Shown: positions 1 through 12,905, counted from the stretch's first letter. The stretch: DNA of 64,000 bases from Mercenaria mercenaria (GCF_021730395.1 NC_069362.1:92272001-92336000); one strand, 5' to 3'. Notes: generated from the sequence alone by a model not told the origin. A program made the numbers and translations.

Positions 1-627
1 ATAAAATGAATTACTGATATCATAAAATGAGTTTAGGATATCACTAAATATGATAGTGAAAAAAATAGTAAATCGGCACCCCAAACATCTGCGCCGAGAT
101 AAGGGAAGTAACTCTGTCCGAGAGTTCAGCCTGCCATTACTCTAGTGGTTGGGGTGGGGAATGTAAAAGTACACAAAACACTGAGGCAGTAAGATTTGAT
201 ACAACAAAAGGACATATAAGTACATTGTGAATATCAAAAATTTCTTGATTTGTCTCCTACTTTGCCTACTTTCATAAAAAATGTCACACTGTCATACTAA
301 ATCTATTCCTTTTTATATAATTTCCAGTCGATGAAGCAAACTTATTTTGTAATTTATTCATTAAAATCTTCTTTGTAGCTTTGTAGTATGCATTCCTTTA
401 TCTTAGAATGTGACTGTAATGTAATCTCATGTTTAAGGTGACAGATTAAGAAATATTGAAATCATGGATATTGCCGTGAAATGATACATAGCCTGATTTT
501 TTCACTGATATGCTTGTTGTGTGGAGGCAATATCAACGGAAAACCAAACAAATAAGCTCATTTTGTTTTTCGTAGGTAATTATATTCACTAGTAGTGTGC
601 ACCTTTGCGCATAAATCACAGAAGGCT
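1..627. other. Gene-free stretch
   Basis: AT-rich sequence with no exon-like frame, splice-flanked block or known repeat that I can recognise. Confidence 0.5.
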
Positions 628-1110
628 TTGTCTAAAATGGCTTTAACATATACCATGAGTCTTGCAGAATTTCAACATTTTATGTAGAGGACCCCTTAAG
701 CCATCAGTTTACCCACAGGCTAGTACAGTGTACTTGCTAAGATTTGTTGTCTAAGGTGGCTTTAACATGCACCATTTTGCCTTGTAGATTTTCAAGATTT
801 CTCCCGGAGGACCACTTAACCTCTTTCAATAACTGTACTCCAATTAGTCATGTGACTTGTGTATATTTTTTCAACCTGATTTGCTGCAGATAATTTAGCC
901 TGAAATGGTTTTAAAAGCAGCATTTTCATTTTTAGAGGAGGGCCACCGAACCTCAGTCCCTACATATACTCATTTATTCGGGATAGGATGTACTTGTTGA
1001 TACGATTTGCTCAGATTTCTTTTGTCTGAAATTGGTATACATGTAACATGCACCAGTAGTCTTGCAGATTTTCAAGATTTCTTAAACATTTCTTGAACAC
1101 TTATCTATTG
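628..1110. repeat. Degenerate tandem repeat, about 120-145 bp units
   Basis: About four diverged units begin with variants of 'gtctaaggtggctttaacatg' cut to various lengths, at about 628, 749, 890 and 1020. Each is followed by 'cttgcagattttcaagattt' or a variant, then a 'gaggaccacttaac'-type segment. The divergence suggests an old array or the core of a dead mobile element. No flanking ends were identified. Confidence 0.6.
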
Positions 1111-1162
1111 TACGATTTTTAATGTCCGCCCTGATTACTTTTTTATCAAAGTCTGTAAGAGA

Positions 1163-1164
<2 letters not shown>

Positions 1165-1198
<34 letters not shown>
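1165..1198. repeat. (TTA)n microsatellite
   Basis: About 11 uninterrupted TTA/ATT trinucleotides, a simple sequence repeat. Confidence 0.95.
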
Positions 1199-2544
1199 GG
1201 TCAGACAATGTGTAGACCAATATTGGTTTCTGATCAACACCTGGAGGACGCTTGGACCAACAGCCGCCAGATTTTATAGGACATAGTCCCTTTTTGTTTT
1301 TAGAAACGTTAAATGTCAATGTAGGGTAGCTTAAATATTTTCTAGTCAGTCATAATGGCTTGAGCCACCAAACACTCCGATGGAGATGGAGAGAGCTCAC
1401 AGCCAGCAAAACTATATCTAACCACCATCATATTCATAAATTTGTTCGGGAAAACTCACACACACACAGAGTTAGCATTTAAGCATCGTTTTTATACATA
1501 AAATTATGTTCCAAACATAAATTGATGTAGTTCACATAATGTCGGACCCTGCATATATTCCGACCACTTACTGACATTCTGTCCGATATGGGTATACACA
1601 CTGGGCTTTGACTGACGATGGGTTCAATCTTTATTGGGTTATACGCTTTGGTCAGTAGATGACAATAATCATTCGTGGACCAGTAGGTCAAAGGTCAAGG
1701 TCAAAGTAAACGATAAACTAGAAGGTGGAATTGGTCCAATAAGTTTTGCGTTCATATTTTTTATCCCATTTTAAGTCCATCTTTTTTTTCTTACTTCTTT
1801 AAACGGTCAACATAACATGGTTTTAATATGATTACAGTAGAGTCCTTATTCACCAGATACCTGTCTTAACCGGTCGTTTAATATTCAAATATATACACTA
1901 ATCGAAACCTCTAACGCCCCCTCACTTAGAGTACATACAGCGAAACCACAGCATCCATATAAACAATATTTGCTCCGTGGGAAAAAAAAAACATGCATCT
2001 GTATTTTTGCGACTTTCAAAATTTGGTAGAGGTCGTAAACTTATGAAATATTCCATTTTATTCAAATTTTCATATGTTCTAACAATTGCTAAATGTCTGA
2101 AAAAATTGCATGAAATGCACTATTGGTATTAAGAAAGGCATTGTCAAAAGTATTGAAAGGGCCTCAGAACTGAGTAGATCTACCTCGATATTCTGGAAAC
2201 CGATCGGCTTCTGTCACAAATATATCATTCACAAAATGTTTCTGTGTAGTGGCCGTTTTTTAATATTATCTTGGCGGTAGTTAAGTATTAGCCAGAATTG
2301 TTTGCATAAGAACTTTAAATTTAAGCCGACCCAAAGAACCAATTAATACTTTTAGGACAAGATGCGACTTGCAAGGAGACGTTCGTAACTAAGGCTATAA
2401 AGAAGCAAGCTAGCCGACATGTTGCACTATGAAATTGTCAACAAAGCCTTTTTAAAACGATATTACCTTTATGAAAGCAAACAACTCTGCAGAATGATTT
2501 CCGTATATGCATTTCGTATATAAATGATACAGTACGTATCGTTA
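1199..2544. other. Gene-free stretch
   Basis: No coding block or clear repeat seen. Short open frames here are AT-rich and show no family signature. Confidence 0.5.
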
Positions 2545-2735
2545 TTAACCTTTACTGCTATATATCTAAAGTGGAATGGTCCATCATTCAGTTTGGGCTG
2601 TACCATTTATTATTCGAAGGGGTGCTCAATGAAAATTTACTGAATGAATAGCGAACAGTGTACCAAGAAGAGCCTGCACTGGCCACAAAGGCAGAAACAC
2701 TTGTCGCCAGCAGGCTTATTTTGTTATAAGGTTAA
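2545..2735 (-). mobile_element. TTAA-flanked MITE (piggyBac-type), degraded copy
   Basis: It is bounded by TTAA at both ends and shares internal segments ('tggtccatcattcagtttggg', shortened in places; 'aaggcagaa'; 'gccagcaggctta') with the four better copies in this window. Much of the central hairpin is missing, so it is the oldest or most damaged copy. It has no coding capacity. Confidence 0.7.
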
Positions 2736-2772
2736 TTTGGCGATTCAGACTAACAGCGTTCGTGGTAACACT

Positions 2773-2942
2773 TAGCTACTGGTTTGGTACTCGGGTACAA
2801 ACAACACAAAGTGATTTGTCAGCGAGATTTAGGTAGTACTTTTGGTACTTGGGCACTCTAAATTTATATAAAAACAAAACGAAACACAGTGATTTAACAT
2901 CGAGACCCAGTTACTGGTTTGGTACACGGGTACTCTAAAAAT
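2773..2942. repeat. Short degenerate tandem repeat
   Basis: Three diverged copies of a unit containing 'ctggtttggtactcgggtac', each followed by an A-rich stretch and 'cagtgattt'. Spacing is uneven. Function unknown. Confidence 0.55.
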
Positions 2943-3880
2943 ATTTGGACAGAGTAATTTATTATACTGATAAAATAAATAATATGGTCTGAATATTTTG
3001 ATATTTAATGGCTGCTGTTATACGTTTAAATGACTTAGAGTATACATTGGGACAATGACAATGTTGTGTGTTTGTGTGTGTGTGAAAATGGTAACAGGAT
3101 GACTTGCACTTTTATATTGCTCTTTTTCATCTTTTCTTTCTGCTATAGCCTATATTTGGCTACTTGCTTTACAAAAGTTGTTTGGACTTTTATCAGCAAT
3201 ACTAAAAAAATCAACTCCGTGACACAGTTTTTAACCGAATGATTTATATTTTAATAGGTTCTGTTTGCTGGTTTGACTAAAGTAGTGAACCAGCATTTCT
3301 ATTGGTATTTAGATACATCATAAAATTATTTCTAACTGCAAAGAATTAGCTCTTAGTAATTAATATTGAAAGAAGCTAAGAAAACACTTTAAACTAGTGA
3401 TTTTCTGGAGAAAAAAAAATAATTTCAAGTATTACAGAACTTTTTACTTAACAAACGTTATCATATTTCAAAGTTTTGTTACACAGTTTGTAACACGACT
3501 AGTTTTAGTGATATAATCTTGATTTTTTGCAAAACATATGAAAATATGGCCCTATTAGATCTACATTGATAAATTATATCGTTGAGCATACATGCGAAGT
3601 ATTTTTCACTCGTTGATATAAAACACACTAGAAGTTACATTTTAGCTTTAAACGACAAAACCCCGACACCTAATAAGATAGATCTCTTCACACTCTGTAA
3701 TTTAACGACGTGTAGGCCTAACAAAGACTTGACAAAGTAAATACGGTTATTGGCGCTTATCCGGGTACGACAAATCGATAAAGTATGTCAATATCATGAA
3801 TATGTAAAATATTTATATTAAATCCATAAGCAACAAGCCACGTCACGTCCCGAAAACAATGCACGTACTGGATACGGATT
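2943..3880. other. Gene-free stretch
   Basis: AT-rich, with a short (GT)n run near 3066-3082. No gene or repeat with recognisable ends. Confidence 0.5.
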
Positions 3881-4186
3881 TTGGCAAATGTAAGTTTCAC
3901 CATCCCCGATTTCCAGCTTACTTCGATACCTGTCCTTGTAGTTCATGTTCTGAGTTTTTTTTTTTTCTCATCCGTTCCAACAGTCGTTGCTTGGCCAGGG
4001 ACCAACAGGCGCGATACTAGAGATAGCCGAGTTAATATACAGGCACCCCAAGCATCAAACCTGTGGTCCCCGGGCTACCCCGTCCACCCCTTAGCACCCA
4101 TAGGGAGTCTGCGGGGTTGCTATGGACGAGACCCAGGAACCGGGAACTTACTCAGAACACGAACATTCCGAGAGGTAACGAAGTAA
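3881..4186 (+). other. Unassigned open frame in a GC-richer island
   Basis: A 101-codon frame lies in a stretch (about 3960-4330) clearly richer in G+C than its surroundings. The product starts with a hydrophobic segment and has a Pro/Gly/Arg-rich second half. I recognise no domain. The frame is not bounded by obvious splice signals, and base composition alone can keep a frame of this length open. It could be an exon of an unseen gene, a CpG-type promoter island or part of an old repeat. Confidence 0.15.
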
Positions 4187-4330
4187 GCTGTGATCAGTTT
4201 GAGTAAAATTTGCACTTCGCCAATATCCATTTCCAGTCCGCCATAGTTTCCGAAATCCGCACGTAGGTCGAAGCCCACTGCTCACAGATCACCTTCGCTA
4301 TAGCTTTCCAAAAATGGGGGCGTTCCGAAG

Positions 4331-6589
4331 TTTAATGGCGAACACAGCCTTATATACCTACTGCATACGTCATTTTTCCAATAATAGATAATATCACTTT
4401 TAAAGGTATTTGCCTTTTTTTAATACAAATATCAGTTTATGCTCTAACACAGTATTAATTCCCCTTATCAGTACATTAGAATGTTTTTGCGTAGGTTATA
4501 CAATCAGAAGATTCGGACAAAAAAATAACAATTGCCTTCAAAATTATTGTTATATCATTTATATTAATCGATTTCGTGGCATTAAATATATAATTATTGA
4601 AATCCGCAGGAATGTTTGCCAATAAATAATAAAACAATACAACAAAGGGGGGTAATAAATGCCGTTTTTCCATCTACTTTCATCACAGTATGTTGGGTTC
4701 ATTGAAACCTTGAGTCAGAAGTCTAGAAAGAACATAATTTGCTTAAAGGCTGAAAGAACGGGATTTTAGTTTAGCGCGCAAGGAAAATATGGTCATACAC
4801 CTTTAAATATTGCTATGCTGATAAAGCAGATTTCACGTTGTGCAATGTTTGGCTGGCCTAGATAGCAACTAAATACAAACATCAACGAATATTACAGCTT
4901 ATTATTTATAGTGATCCGAGTAATTGAAAGAAATCATAATTCCATACAAATTGCATTAATACTAAAGCAAATTTTGTATTTTAACTTTATATAAGCATGT
5001 TTCAGGATTTACAAAGTCTAACAACAGCTTTTTTCTCTATTTTCTGATGGCATTAAGGAATTAATTAAATAAAAAAAATGTTTAATCCAATCCCCGGAGT
5101 TCCAAGGCTGATCTAACGTGTTTCGTGGGACGGGTGTCTGTAGGGTTAAAATAGATACGTATAGCTAGCTATGTACACAAAATTTCTTTTTTGCAAGCTC
5201 CCGACAGTAAACCCGGAGCTCTTAAGAAATGATAGGTATTTATTACATATCACAAATATGAAATTCTCAAGTTTCTTTTGAAATACAATGATATACACCA
5301 GTAAAGAAACATGAGAAAGGTATGCCCCTTTTTCCTACGGCATCGCTCTTTCATTAGTTTTAAAGGAGACATCGTTGAAACTACCATCGGCTAGGTACAC
5401 ATCTTGAAACTGATGGGACATTCTCTACATTTTGAAAGGGTATGCATCCACTCTAAAATGGACCATTTTACCATTTCAGCCTCAAACGTGTAGTGATCAC
5501 TAATCTATATCATGTATATGACATTTATGTATTAAAACAGTTGTAGTCATACACGATGCACAAACGTATATGGAATACGAAATTATTTGTTTTTTACCAG
5601 CCTTACACATTCGGCTTATCAGGATGGATGATTTATAATTTTGATATTTTATAGTCGCCATCCCTCTAAGGAAAGCGATCACCCAAAAATTATAACTCTG
5701 TCCTAAACACTAAATTATTACATACTATGAAATTCCACTAACAAACTAAGTTTACTCAATTTGAAAATTTGAAAACATTTGTACATACAAAAGACAAGTA
5801 GAAACAGGCCTTGAATCGGTTCGTGTTTAGGTAATACTGTAGTAAATAAGTTTGCTATATGTCCTATATAAAATTAACAAACTTCTGACCGCTGTAACAC
5901 ATAGTCAGGCCCATTAAAAAATAATTACTAGCATATGTTCATAAATGACCTACCCCCCCCCCCCCCACCCCCACCCAACAAAAAACACCAAGAAAAGTAG
6001 GGGTCATGTATCTTCTAAGAGAAATTTTTTGTCTGACAGGTCAGCACTATGGATATCTTTCAAACTGACTTCTAAAATCCGGGTATGAACACATGTGTAA
6101 TAAGGTTTGTTTACATTTCTATAAATGCAACCATTCTCCTAAATGCTTTTAAAATGTCAAGTATAGGTCTACAATGAAATAAAAACAGGAACCGGCTTTC
6201 TTACGGACGGGTACATTTGGACCTGCTTTGGATAGAGCGCAGTAGCAACTTTACTGAAAGCTGTCACATATAGTCCGAGACTAATTTTAAAAACGAATTA
6301 CTAACCTTACATTCATAAATTGTCAAACATTCGTCTTATAAGTTATAGCAAGACCAATATTTCTCTTGTAAATAATGGAGGCAGATCAGCATAGACATAT
6401 CATGGCTTCATCTCCAAAGTGCTCTTCATGTAATTGAACAAAAGTTAATTTTTAGAAAATCGACTTTTATAAAGTTTTCCATAACTAATGGGACATAATT
6501 TTGAACGAGGACACTCTCGCTTAATATTAATTCAAATAAAGTTAAAATGTTTTAAGTGTTCTCAGTAAGACCTTTCTGGTGGCCAATAT
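4331..6589. other. Gene-free stretch
   Basis: No exon-like sequence. It contains a poly-C tract (about 5952-5966) and the mini-MITE annotated separately. Confidence 0.5.
5614..5670. mobile_element. Very short MITE-like element, copy 1
   Basis: A 57-bp block starting 'cttatcaggatgg' and ending 'ccatccctctaag', so its ends are imperfect inverted repeats. A second copy with the same ends and an AT-rich middle is at 42216-42277. Both are preceded by 'ttcgg'. Confidence 0.5.
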
Positions 6590-6919
6590 GCGAGACCTTA
6601 GCGTATTCCAGTTTTTGACGGTAAACAATTTTCAGCCTCATGGTCACTTTGACTATCACCTTTACCACGACCTTATCACCATATAAAATTAAGGAGTACT
6701 CTATTGACCATAGACAAACATGCTATTACCTTAAGTTGTAGGTCCTAGTGACTTAGCGTGCTCCATGTAACTGGCCATCTGGAAACAATTTAGTCAATGT
6801 AACCTTAACTGTTGATGAAATAAATTTAACAAAAAAGAATCATCAATTAACCATTGGCAGTCATCCTATGAAATTTGTAGGGCAAATAATGCTCCAGATA
6901 CCGGTACTTATCAGAAATA

Positions 6920-6934
6920 AGGTCACTGTGACCT
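6920..6934. promoter_or_regulatory. Perfect ERE-like palindrome AGGTCACTGTGACCT
   Basis: The 15-bp sequence matches the consensus estrogen response element (AGGTCA, 3-bp spacer, TGACCT). It continues as 'TGACCTTGACC', which contains an extended ERR/NR5A-type half-site. It lies inside an old repeat; no use by a gene is shown. Confidence 0.5.
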
Positions 6935-6961
6935 TGACCGTTGATATACTGATTCCTACAA

Positions 6962-7257
6962 AACAAGAGCTGTCGGAGGACAGCAACGATCGACTATTCA
7001 ACAGCCTTGTTAATTGAATTAATGTAAAAGCTGAAAAAGGAGCACAATTTTGTAAAAATGCAAAACAGAGTTATGGAACCTGTAGAATGCATATCCGCTC
7101 ATCGAAGTGGAAAAATGTGCGAAGTTTCAATCCATTCCAATTAATGGATACCGAGATACCAGCTTACATATAAAAAACTTGACCAAATCGGGACGAAGAT
7201 GCCAATATGGACGCACGGGCGAGTCCAACAGCCCTAACTATTCTCTAGTCGAGCTAT
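6962..7257 (+). mobile_element. Non-autonomous element with ACAAGAGCTGT start
   Basis: It begins 'aacaagagctgtcggagg' followed by a short hairpin (GTC-GGAG-GAC), and ends 'gtcgagctataac' after a run containing 'ggacgcacgggcgagtcc'. It has no coding frame. It splits an older AGGTCA-rich element, so it inserted later. Its start resembles several other elements here. Confidence 0.55.
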
Positions 7258-7815
7258 AACTGGCCGTAGGAAAAAGAATTCTTAAGCTAATGATCAGAAA
7301 ACATTTGCAGTTTCAAGGTCAATGTGACCGTGACTTCCGGCTTATTGACCCTCAAAGCAACAGTTGTTAGCATATTAGTGACTGGGAATAACCCGAAGAG
7401 TCTGAAAGGAGTAGGGGTATATCTTATTTCATTGAGCTAAAATATATTTCATTCAAAACGTCATTTAGACCTTGACCTTTGGCCTATTTCAACAGGGGTC
7501 AAATACTGATCCAAGAAATCATCCTATAAATTTTGTAAGCTGTAGGCTCAATGGTCATTCAATTATGGAGCAAGAAAATTCACGGTCAAGAACACTGTGA
7601 CCTTGACCCCACATAATTACAGGTCATCAACAGACAACTGGCAATCATTTATGAAGTTTAACAGTTAAAGAGCCCTTACAGATTATTTCTGGATAATTTA
7701 TTCTGGAGTATGGAATAAGCCATGTTATGGAATAATGCGTCCCCTATACTTTTTTCAATTAGTATAGGCAACACCTTGGCCTGCACCATAGTATGATCCT
7801 CTCTGAAAATGAGAT

Positions 7816-7995
7816 TTACCTGGATACAACTCTAGTCAACTAAGAAATGACCATACTTTTTCAAAATTAGCCTTGGTACTACACCTTCCCACAAAGTTTG
7901 GTTGAAATCCTTCAGCAGTTTCAAAGTAGTCTGGACAAACAGACTGATGGACAACACAAAATGAATATATTTCCCCTCATATGGTGAGACATAAT
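7816..7995. mobile_element. Terminal part of a non-autonomous element
   Basis: Contains 'caaagtttggttgaaatcc', 'gacaaacagactgatggac' and an end reading 'gtgagacataatt'. This matches the end style (GGAGACATAA) of the element at 32815-33190. A 141-codon minus frame crossing it is not considered a gene. Confidence 0.5.
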
Positions 7996-8635
7996 TACAC
8001 TTTAAAACATGAAGCAAATACAATAAAACAACATCACAAGGTATTTCATATTTAATTCCGCCCATATCTATATTTACACAATTTAACAACACTAACATAA
8101 TGTTCAGTCCAATCTGATCATCCAAAATATATATCTTTAAATCAACATTATATAACATAATGCAAGAGGTCTTGCAGAATGGATAAATACAACTGTACTT
8201 TGTTTTACTGTATGCATAATTATATTTGCTTTGCAAACATTTTGAGCTCATGGCCAACCTTAAGAAAATCTAGATATTTGCTCTGAAAAAGATTTGTGCT
8301 TATGAGGACGCATTTGTCAGGCTGAAAAGAATAACGGAAGCGACTGGAGGATACTGACTATCCTTGAAGTATTGCCAAAAAGATTTTATTTTTATATGAA
8401 TAATAAGTATTAATAAATTATTAACAACATCTTATCAATAATTTAACATGACTTTATGTTATAATGCATGTATCCTTGATTACTTCAAACTTTCTATACA
8501 GTAAGGAAATGGATTTATTTGTAGTAACATGTACTTCAATTTTGCACCTTAGAAATAACATGTCAATATAATTTAAACAAAGACGCATACAAAAAAAATG
8601 GGCGTGTACTACTATAGATCTGATGTGTGTATGAA

Positions 8636-8688
8636 AACACCCCAAAACATTAATTGGAAAGTACACCCCAAAACATTAATTGGAAAGT
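8636..8688. repeat. Direct 26-bp tandem duplication
   Basis: Two identical adjacent copies of a 26-bp unit containing 'ccccaaaacattaattgg'. The lack of divergence indicates a recent duplication or replication slippage. Confidence 0.9.
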
Positions 8689-10465
8689 AACAGAACTGAT
8701 GTTTGACATTGTTACACATGCATTTTCCTAATTATGTATCTATTTCATATCAAAACATCTCATAATTATTTTGCTTCTCTGTATGATAATTAATTGTTGA
8801 TTATGTCAAACAATAATGAAGTTATTAAAATATAATATCCACTGCATGTCCTCAAGGAAACAATAAAAAAAACACCTATCAAAAGATATTTTTGTAAGTC
8901 ACATACAAGTTTTGTGTACTGTTATGTAAAAAAGAAATTCAAGCACCTCCACCCAACGTCCTGCCGAAATGGGAATATTAGAACTCCACAAAATGTAAGT
9001 AGTCATACAGTAGTTTGAACATATAAGCCCAGTGCAGCAGTCCTAGGAATTTTTTTTTCAACATATTATATGGTGCTGACAAAACAATTCTCAGACTTAA
9101 AACTTTACACATCACATGTATCTTCCAAGAAAATTGTGTAATTATTTTAGATTAACTGAAAGTCATATTTATAAATTTACAAATAGCTTTACAAAAAAAG
9201 TTCAGTATGTGTGTAATGTTACTTAAATTTTGTGTATCTGTTGTCAAAATGACATTAAGTATTATTCAATACTGTTTTCTCATAGTTCTGTAATTCTCAG
9301 TTGTGCTTGTCTGTAATAGACCCTTTCAATGTTGGGTGCTTCTAAATTTTGCAAATAAGGATAAAACTATGCAGCAGACATTTAATTTTTTCCCCAAAAT
9401 ATATGATACAGACAACAAAGTCAAATGGGAATATGCCCCAACTACACAACTTACGAAGACTACTGCACTTGTGCTTTCAGCCTTAGAGGAAAATTGTAAT
9501 TTTAATGAGATGTATTTTTTTTAAATGCACATGTATACCAGCACATTTATTTATGGTCTCACACTTCATTCCATTAAAACCTTAAACAGTTCTTCTACTA
9601 TAATCACAAACATAAGAAAAATATCTTAATAAATGTAGATAAAAAACACTACTATGAAAGAAATGAATAAAAAAAGAAAATACAAACATATCTTCACAAT
9701 GGTAGGATTTCATGACTTTTTTGTGTGTGTGTGTGTGTGCTAATTTACACTGTTGAGCAGTTAGGAACTCTTTTCTGCCAGTTCAATTTTATTCACATGT
9801 AAGTACGTTGTCCTACTCATGTTGATAAAGTCCTTCTTTTCATATGTAAGAACAGAACATACACATGTACACTAGAGCAATTACTTAAGGTAACTCATAT
9901 ACCCATTTAAAGGGCTCCTTCACTCCCCCTCTAAGCCACTGATATTTGTGTTAAGTATCATTAGATTCACAAAACTGTGACATACATACACTGGCACAGA
10001 GATAACGTAAAAACAATTTATCAGTAATATGGAAAATTTAAAAGTGGCTGAAAGCCTATTCTAGATGACTTGCACACTGGAGTCAAAAGATGATAACACA
10101 CACTAACATCTTGAAAATGAAGTAATTCCTTGATACGAATCTGGGCATAACAGCTATGTGTCGTATTCCATCAATACCACAGCAATAATGCTATATGAAC
10201 AGTTTTGATTCATGGATGCATGTTATGGAAAGAAGGACTGAACCACTGGCAATCACAAATTGTTTGATTGCAAAATAACCCATGATGAACCTGGAAAGCA
10301 TTAAATTTACTAATTTTACACTCAATATGTCTTTATGTATCAGATTTGCTAATTTCAGCAAAACAGGTTCAGAAATTATGATTTGTGACAACTGTACCCT
10401 AGCTTCTCATAAATAGGGAGGTTATCTTAATCATTATTTAAGAAAGAGTTATCGTTCTTGTGCTC

Positions 10466-10540
10466 TCATTTTCTTTCCTTGCCTTCTATCATGGTATCAA
10501 GTTGCAGTAAATTCCCTTGTGTGGAGTCCAAGTTATCACT
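10466..10540 (-). CDS. Weak candidate terminal exon of the SR-factor gene
   Basis: On the minus strand a pyrimidine-rich tract (about 10552-10570) precedes an AG at 10541-10542. Then come 24 sense codons, an acidic/polar stretch ending in KERK, and TGA. This looks protein-like, but its reading phase is 0, whereas the last confirmed exon (21615-21662) ends in phase 2. An unseen exon would be needed between them. Read in phase 2 the same exon gives 16 different residues and a stop. Only a transcript would settle it. Confidence 0.15.
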   Translation of the reverse strand, partial: SDNLDSTQGNLLQLDTMIEGKERK

Positions 10541-11067
10541 CTAAATGTTTTGTGATGGGAAAAGATAGAACAAAGTGTTTCCAATATTGCCCCATAAACT
10601 CATTTGATGGGGTAGAAGATGTTAATAATTTAACATATTTTTTATTACTTTTTTCCATAACCAAACAGAGATGTGTTTTGATGGTACATATACTTCCAAA
10701 CAACTGCTGCATTTCTAGTACAAAATTTGAGCTCCATTATGAATGAAATATTTTACAAATGACCTTGACTATTGTCAAAGGATTAAATCTACAGATGCGA
10801 CTACAAAATATAATCTGTCTACTCGTGCACATACACTAAACTATATATATATATATACGAGTGGCAAAAATACAACAACACAATATTGATCCCCGAAAAT
10901 TGCATAACTGCCATTAAAACATCAACGTATGTTAAAACTATACAAACATTAAAATTTCAAATGATAAAATTAAACACAAAATGGTTTAACAAGTATAATG
11001 CTAATATATTTCTAGTTGTTGTTTTTTTTTAACATGAATAATGCTTAAATCAACAAAAAAAAAAAAA

Positions 11068-11122
11068 AACCAATTACAATTTTACAATTACTGTTTTACA
11101 ATTACTGGTTTACAATTACTCA
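11068..11122. repeat. Short tandem repeat, 14-bp unit
   Basis: About three and a half copies of a unit of the form 'ttttacaattactg'. Confidence 0.8.
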
Positions 11123-11368
11123 CATACTATGAAAAAAGGAAGTTTTTTTTGAAATTTGTAAAGACAGAAGTGGTGTTAAAGAAGGTATAAAAAGAACGTT
11201 CTTGGTCCCAAAAGGCCTAAATTTACAATGGGAAATACCCTATCAAAATTGTTTTTGACAAAAAAATCAGAAATACTAGTAATCAAGACATTTTGAAACT
11301 TTATGAATTCCCAATACCACCACTGGAGTTCTTTTGAATGATGTATGATATTCATGATATTGTCAAAT

Positions 11369-11583
11369 TTAACCTTTACCCTGCTAAATTTCTATAATGA
11401 ACTTGTCCATCTTTCAATTTTGGACAGTACCATTAACTGTTAAAAAAGGGTGCTTATCAAAAATATACTGACTGAATGGCGAAGAGTGCAGACCATGATC
11501 AGACTGCACAGATGTGCAGGCTGATCTTGGTCTGCACTGGTCGCAAAGGCAGAATCACTTGCCGCCAGCAGGCTTAAGGTTAA
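11369..11583 (-). mobile_element. TTAA-flanked MITE (piggyBac-type)
   Basis: TTAA on both sides encloses inverted ends of the form CCTTA.CCTGC / GCAGGCTTAAGG. The centre holds a GC-richer imperfect hairpin ('gcagaccatgatcagactgc' with its partner 'gcaggctgatcttggtctgc'). No coding capacity. Same family as 2545-2735, 28862-29073, 33589-33801 and 61404-61616. Confidence 0.85.
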
Positions 11584-11906
11584 GGAGGAATCAACTAAAA
11601 ACCTTGTTACAGAAAATCTCTGTGTTCCTGTTATAAAATTTTCATTATGAACTCAATTTTTTTATCTACAATGAAAGTCTCTCTGTTTGAAATGTGGGCA
11701 CTTTATAAGAAAATCAGCAAGTGAAAAAAACATCAACACTGAATTACAACTATTAACTTGTAATTTAGCATTACTTTCCTGTGCTTTTTCAGACCTTGTG
11801 AAAGAGAATGACTCCTAAAATATAACTGGTCTCCTATCAGTGTTAATAGAATATATTTCACAAGTAACACATTTACTTAAGTACAAACAAAAACAAATAC
11901 AACACA

Positions 11907-12021
11907 GAGTGAGAACTATAGTGAAACGTTAATAAAACTGAGTGAGAACTATAGTTTGAAACGTTAATAAAACTGAGTGAGAACTATTGAAACGTTAATA
12001 AAACTGAGTGAGAACTATAGA
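11907..12021. repeat. Minisatellite, about 33-bp unit
   Basis: About 3.5 units containing 'gagtgagaactatag' and 'gaaacgttaataaaact', starting at 11907, 11940, 11975 and 12006. The unit lengths of 33, 35 and 31 bp differ by small indels around 'atagtttg'. Confidence 0.9.
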
Positions 12022-12905
12022 GTCTTCAAAAACAAATACACATAAAAAATGTCTACAATTTCAAAAAAACTTTAAAGATGAAGTGAAATCAGCTCAAAAT
12101 GAGACCCCAAATTGCAATAGTGGTGTATCACCTAAATTGTTCTGATATAACATATAGTGTAATAATATTTCAGTAAAACTGTCAAGCATAGACCTTCCAT
12201 GTGATTTCAGCGAGTCATTGCAATGTGTCTGTATATCTGCTAGCACATATTAAAAGCTTTACAGACTAGGAATTATCGTGGCAAACTTGATCACCTATGC
12301 AAAATTTATTTTTAAAGTATAAATTAAGAACATAGATCCTTTGACACAATCGTAAAATGTTCACACACCAATTCAGCCTCTCATTTATAGTATGACTTTA
12401 ATTTTTATTTTGCAAAGGTAAAACTTTCTATACACATACGATGAAAATATAAGTCTACAGACTGCAGTGTTCAAATGGCAACTGTCTCATAGATGACAAG
12501 AAACCTGTGATATCTAGGTCTTTGTAATGGTCAACAAAATGGTCAAAATAGTAACTACAGGCACCAGTAAAAATTCTGCAATTAGCTAAAAAATGAGTTT
12601 ATTTTAGTTTGTGATGAAAGCTTAAAATTTATTTGAATCAACTTCCTAGAAAAACCAGTACTAAGAAGGTCTGGTTGTGACCTCAGCAAGACTCCAATCC
12701 TAGACCTTTTGGTTGAGATGCCAACATTCTAACCACCCCTTCTGTAAGGTCACATCTATGTCAACACCATGATTCCATATGAATACCTGATTAGCCTGTA
12801 CTGCAATCCCAATTTGAAATGAATGTCAGTAAATCCTTGTTTTAAATTTCACATATCAATTTTCTGTGTTGGGAGTGTTCATAAAATTCTGACACAACCT
12901 GTATT

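Larger units (their letters stand above)
6590..7640. mobile_element. Old AGGTCA-rich array element, degraded
   Basis: Scattered 'gtcactgtgaccttgacc'-type blocks recur at about 6640, 6795, 6920, 7310, 7465 and 7590, separated by diverged sequence. These match the core units of the better preserved elements at 16571-17700 and 38855-39811. It is interrupted by another element at 6962-7257. Confidence 0.6.
7996..11368. other. Mostly repeat-poor, gene-free stretch
   Basis: AT-rich and nearly free of recognisable mobile elements, unlike its surroundings. It may include the 3' untranslated region of the SR-factor gene on the minus strand; several minus-strand AATAAA-like signals (TTTATT on plus) are present, for example near 8384 and 8512. 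I see no firm coding exon apart from the weak candidate at 10466-10540. Confidence 0.4.

Noticed and set aside
7832-8257. 141-codon minus-strand frame, the longest in the window
   Set aside because: Its N-terminal codons correspond to AT-rich sequence and its C-terminal part runs through a mobile element end (7816-7995). There is no domain or splice context.
12640-12770. Possible further tRNA-like SINE head on the minus strand
   Set aside because: 'gtggttagaatgttggcatc' is suggestive, but the B box and body are too decayed to support a call. The same applies near 21121-21180, 22820-22880 and 43110-43170.
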